Source: Firmicutes bacterium CAG:555 (GTDB lineage: Bacteria > Bacillota > Clostridia > Oscillospirales > Oscillospiraceae). Taken from it: a stretch of 16,135 bases of DNA. The notes under the pieces were generated by a model. That model saw only the letters and a program-made list of their open reading frames with translations. It had not been told where the DNA came from and did no database searches. The translations under genes were made by a program, and so were the position numbers. Where the stretch lies: NCBI GenBank assembly GCA_000431075.1, contig HF986915.1, forward strand, positions 128,573-144,707, in the 5' to 3' direction. Positions 13,944 through 16,135 of the stretch are shown one piece after another; the stretch's first letter is position 1; every line of letters begins with the position of its first letter.

Positions 13944-14277
13944 ATTTCAGCATTTGACTTGTGAACACGATATCCTCGCTGCCTATGCCGATGATATCGC
14001 CGGTGAACAGCCGCTCCTTACGCTCAATACGGCGGCCATTGAGATATGTGCCGTTCGTAGAGTTTAGATCCGTCAGGTAATAGTGTGAATCGATGTACTC
14101 TATTTTACAATGTACCCTTGAAACCTTCGGGGAGGAATAGATAAAGTCGCAGTCTGCGCCCCTGCCGAATATCCACACCGTCTTACCGCTTCTCGGTGCG
14201 GCGGCGGGGACATTCACGGTTTTTTCGCCGGGATTATGAAAGAAGTCGAAAAGCTCCTTGAATTTTGCGTCAGCCAT
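13942..14277 (-). CDS. Small FHA-domain protein
   Basis: A 111-aa protein. Residues 1-33 form a short N-terminal extension (MADAKFKELFDFFHNPGEK). Residues 33-111 are a single forkhead-associated domain with all core phosphothreonine-binding residues: FGRG (Gly38, Arg39), SSPKVSRVHCKI (Ser53, Arg54, His56), DLNSTNGTYLNG (Asn75, Gly76, Asn80). It should therefore bind phosphothreonine peptides, and in bacteria such proteins act with Ser/Thr kinases. None is encoded in this window. GGAGG precedes the start. There is no transmembrane segment and no secretion-system genes are nearby. Confidence 0.92.
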   Translation of the reverse strand: MADAKFKELFDFFHNPGEKTVNVPAAAPRSGKTVWIFGRGADCDFIYSSPKVSRVHCKIEYIDSHYYLTDLNSTNGTYLNGRRIERKERLFTGDIIGIGSEDIVFTSQMLK

Positions 14278-14311
14278 ACGGCACCTCCGAACTGTACCAC
14301 ATCATGTAATC

Positions 14312-14339
14312 AGTATAGCATATGTTTTGCAGTTGGCAA
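14312..14339 (-). promoter_or_regulatory. Promoter of the FHA gene
   Basis: On the minus strand, TTGCCA (14334-14339), 16 bases, TATACT (14312-14317), about 35 bases before the ATG. Confidence 0.6.
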
Positions 14340-14391
14340 ACATAAAATCGATTTTTTGTTAGCAAATTGTGCGTACCGTCGATACAGCGTG

Positions 14392-14420
14392 TTGAATAAA
14401 CAGCGTATTTGGTATAAAAT
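14392..14420 (+). promoter_or_regulatory. Promoter of the RND-ferredoxin fusion gene
   Basis: TTGAAT (14392-14397), 17 bases, TAAAAT (14415-14420). An overlapping TATAAA at 14413 gives 15-base spacing. The transcript starts about 25 bases before the ATG. Confidence 0.55.
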
Positions 14421-14451
14421 AAAAAACAATTCTCTCCGTTCGGGTGAAAAC

Positions 14452-15948
14452 ATGAAAAAGATCGCACTGTGGGAGGCCAAGCATCCCAAAACGGTACTTT
14501 TGCTTGCACTGCTGCTGCTCATTCCGGCGCTCATCGGCTTTGCTTGCACCGGCGTTAACTACGATATCCTGTCGTACCTGCCCGATGAGCTGGAGTCTAT
14601 GCAGGGCGAGCAGGTGCTCGACGAGACATTTAATACGGCCGGCATATCCATCGTCATAACAGAGGATATGCAGCCTAAATATACCCTTGCGCTCAAAAAC
14701 GAGATACTCAAGGTCGAGGGCGTCTCCTCGGTCATATGGGTCGACACACTTGCTGATATTGGCATACCCGCCGATGCACTGCCGGATGTGCTCAAGAATA
14801 TTTTCTACAGCGCCGACGGCACAAAGACCATGATGCTCGTACGCTACGACCCCGCAGGCGGCGAGGGCAGCGACCTGAAGGCCATTGCGAAGATAAAAAC
14901 GCTTCTGGGCGAAAATGCGTTCATGAGCGGACTGTCGGTCATCGTTGACGACACGAGGGAAATTTGCGACAGCCAGGCACCGCTATACATCGCCGTTGCC
15001 GTTGCACTTGCGCTTGCGGTGATGGCGCTCATGATGGAGTCGTGGTTTCAGCCGCTCATCGTCCTGCTGTCACTGGGCATTGCCGTACTTTACAACATGG
15101 GCACGAACTTCTTCCTCGGGGAGATTTCGTTTATAACCCAATGCGTTGCGGCAGTCCTGCAGCTTGGCGTTACGATGGATTATTCCATTTTCCTTATAGA
15201 CCGCTATTCCGAGGAAAAGGAGCATTACCCCACCCGTGAGGAGGCCATGGCCGCCGCCGTCACCAAGAGCTTTGCCGCCTTGGCGGGCAGCTCGCTGACC
15301 ACGGTGTTCGGCTTTCTTGCGCTGTGCTTCATGCACTTAAAGCTCGGCTTTGATATCGGCTTTGTCATGGCAAAGGGCGTTTTGTTCGGCATACTCACCG
15401 TTGTGTTCGTCCTGCCGTCTATCGTGCTCATTTTCGAAAAGCAGATACTCAAGTACCGCCACCGCAGCTTTATCCCCGACCTTACGAAGGTCAATGTGTT
15501 TACGCTCAAGCACAAAAAAGCCTTTGCGCTCATCTTCCTGCTGCTTTTGGCGCCGAGCTATCTTATCCAAAAGGACATTGACCTATATTACAGCATGAAC
15601 AAGGCGCTGCCCGTGATAGACACCTACGCCGGACTTATCACCGAGGGAGCGCAGCTTCCCGAGCGTCACGCAGGTGTTGCCGACAAGCTCAAAAGCGGCA
15701 TCGTAAATTCCGCGTTTTACGCCATGTTTGTCAAGGCAAAGAAGTTTTACGCCACCGATGCGTGCATAAGCTGCGGCAAATGCGCGGTAAATTGCCTTAC
15801 GCACAACATCGAGCTTAAAGCCGGCAAGCCTGTCTGGGACGATAAATGCTTCCACTGCATGAAGTGCATCTGCGACTGCCCCGAGGGCGCAATCGAATAC
15901 GGAAAAGTGAGTGTTGGTAAACCGAGATACCATTGCCCAGAGGTATGA
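14452..15948 (+). CDS. Fusion ORF: N-terminal half of an RND/MMPL transporter joined to an EFR1-type ferredoxin C-terminus
   Basis: A 498-aa protein in one frame. Residues 1-387 match the first RND module of Clostridia MMPL-family exporters: TM1 (about 12-32), extracytoplasmic loop with YDILSYLPDELESMQG, five further helices (about 180-330, with GVTMDYSIFLIDRY, the family's TM4 signature) and TM7 (about 363-378), stopping at YYSMNKALP. Residues from about 389 (IDTYAGLITEG...LPERHAG) to the end match the C-terminus of EFR1-family ferredoxins. There are two [4Fe-4S] sites: Cys438, 441, 444, 448 (CL instead of the usual CP) and Cys466, 469, 472, 476 (CP). The second RND module and the EFR1 flavodoxin domain are both missing. 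By RND topology the clusters would end up outside the membrane. ATG 14452 is chosen (GGGTGA before it); upstream in-frame codons overlap the FHA gene and lack support. Probably a deletion product or assembly join. Confidence 0.8.
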   Translation: MKKIALWEAKHPKTVLLLALLLLIPALIGFACTGVNYDILSYLPDELESMQGEQVLDETFNTAGISIVITEDMQPKYTLALKNEILKVEGVSSVIWVDTLADIGIPADALPDVLKNIFYSADGTKTMMLVRYDPAGGEGSDLKAIAKIKTLLGENAFMSGLSVIVDDTREICDSQAPLYIAVAVALALAVMALMMESWFQPLIVLLSLGIAVLYNMGTNFFLGEISFITQCVAAVLQLGVTMDYSIFLIDRYSEEKEHYPTREEAMAAAVTKSFAALAGSSLTTVFGFLALCFMHLKLGFDIGFVMAKGVLFGILTVVFVLPSIVLIFEKQILKYRHRSFIPDLTKVNVFTLKHKKAFALIFLLLLAPSYLIQKDIDLYYSMNKALPVIDTYAGLITEGAQLPERHAGVADKLKSGIVNSAFYAMFVKAKKFYATDACISCGKCAVNCLTHNIELKAGKPVWDDKCFHCMKCICDCPEGAIEYGKVSVGKPRYHCPEV

Positions 15949-15952
15949 CGCC

Positions 15953-15990
15953 AAACACCGCAATGCGTTTGCATTGCGGTGTTTGAATTT
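15953..15990 (+). terminator. Rho-independent terminator of the fusion gene
   Basis: A perfect 14-bp stem AAACACCGCAATGC (15953-15966) / GCATTGCGGTGTTT (15971-15984) with a GTTT loop, then GAATTTTTA. It starts 4 bases after the stop. Confidence 0.9.
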
Positions 15991-16002
15991 TTATGCTATT
16001 AT
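15974..16002 (+). promoter_or_regulatory. Possible promoter of the second CAT-like gene
   Basis: TTGCGG (15974-15979) inside the terminator stem, 17 bases, TATTAT (15997-16002). The predicted start near 16009 leaves a 20-base leader containing GGAGGG (16020-16025). Weak -35. Confidence 0.35.
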
Positions 16003-16029
16003 TGACTTATCAAAAATTCGGAGGGCAAG

Positions 16030-16135
16030 ATGAAAAAATCGACCTTAACGCGTGGGAGCGAAAAGAGATATTCGAGTTTTTCTCCGGGGTGTCAAACCCA
16101 TTTTACAGCGTGACCTTCAATGTCGATGTGACGGA
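16030..16135 (+). pseudogene. Second CAT-like acetyltransferase, N-terminus, start codon out of frame (runs off the right edge)
   Basis: From about 16038 the frame reads IDLNAWERKEIFEFFSGVSN, then PFYSVTFNVDVT, the typical N-terminus of the chloramphenicol acetyltransferase family. The only start with a ribosome binding site (GGAGGG at 16020, ATG at 16030) is one base out of that frame. ATG AAA AAA TCG leads to a stop at 16111-16113 after 27 codons. One more A in the six-A run would give M-K-K-I-D-L-N-A-W, a normal family start. A TTG at 16002 is in frame but lies before the predicted transcript start and has no ribosome binding site. This is a frameshift, a sequencing error or a slippage switch. 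These residues are the part missing from the remnant at 3083-3601, although that remnant may be a different paralogue. Confidence 0.55.

Noticed and set aside
14236..14451. N-terminal extension of the RND-ferredoxin ORF
   Set aside because: It would overlap the FHA gene antisense and run through the predicted promoter. The ATG at 14452 has a ribosome binding site and begins a normal RND N-terminus.

Overview
The window looks like a chromosomal stretch from an anaerobic Clostridia member (Bacillota), probably in the Oscillospiraceae/Ruminococcaceae neighbourhood. The grounds are strong GGAGG-type ribosome binding sites, sigma-A-like promoters, U-tract terminators, moderate-to-high GC coding sequence, and a gene set typical of that group: single-chain glycyl-tRNA synthetase, YmdB, YhaO/YhaN, YitT, MntP, a stand-alone E2-like acyltransferase and EFR1-type ferredoxin sequence. 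The taxonomic placement is inference.

Layout. 1-614 (-): 5' part of glycyl-tRNA synthetase, running off the left edge. 769-1641 (-): E2-like acyltransferase, divergent from 1799-3022 (+), a manganese exporter (mntP) abutting a TVP38/TMEM64-family membrane protein. Both promoters share one inverted repeat. 3048-3601 (+): a chloramphenicol-acetyltransferase-like gene without its 5' end; a 37-bp dispersed repeat sits exactly where the missing part should be. 3712-5229 (+): lipoprotein M1 metallopeptidase. 5250-6116: a scar-like island with an IS3-like left end, a strong hairpin masking a ribosome binding site, a chimeric ORF (IS3 OrfA-like N-terminus joined to phage Gp20-like sequence), AT-rich repeats, and then tRNA-Arg(ACG) on the minus strand. 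6211-6378 (-): a 55-aa glycine-rich membrane protein.

6479-10264 (+): a tightly overlapping operon ymdB-yhaO-yhaN (phosphodiesterase, SbcD-like nuclease, SMC/Rad50-like ATPase). It ends at a 17-bp bidirectional terminator shared with the convergent yitT-dCMP deaminase pair (11708-10305, -). Upstream of these is a KdpD/KdpE-like two-component pair (13559-11761, -) with no kdpABC in view. 13560-13941 holds no gene but is rich in structure: a terminator and a 233-bp element bounded by 17-bp inverted repeats with nested hairpins, carrying the second copy of the 37-bp repeat. 13942-14277 (-): small FHA protein, divergent from 14452-15948 (+), an unusual in-frame joining of the first half of an RND/MMPL transporter to the C-terminal two-[4Fe-4S] part of an EFR1-type ferredoxin. 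The window ends in the N-terminus of a second CAT-like gene, whose start codon is one base out of frame across an A-tract.

Theme: conserved housekeeping genes are interrupted by four junction or decay events: the CAT truncation, the IS3/phage chimera, the RND/ferredoxin fusion and the CAT frameshift. The dispersed repeat is next to only one of them. No defence system, CRISPR array or biosynthetic cluster was seen. The most unusual items are the RND-ferredoxin fusion, the IS3/Gp20 chimera with its masked ribosome binding site, and the structured inverted-repeat element.
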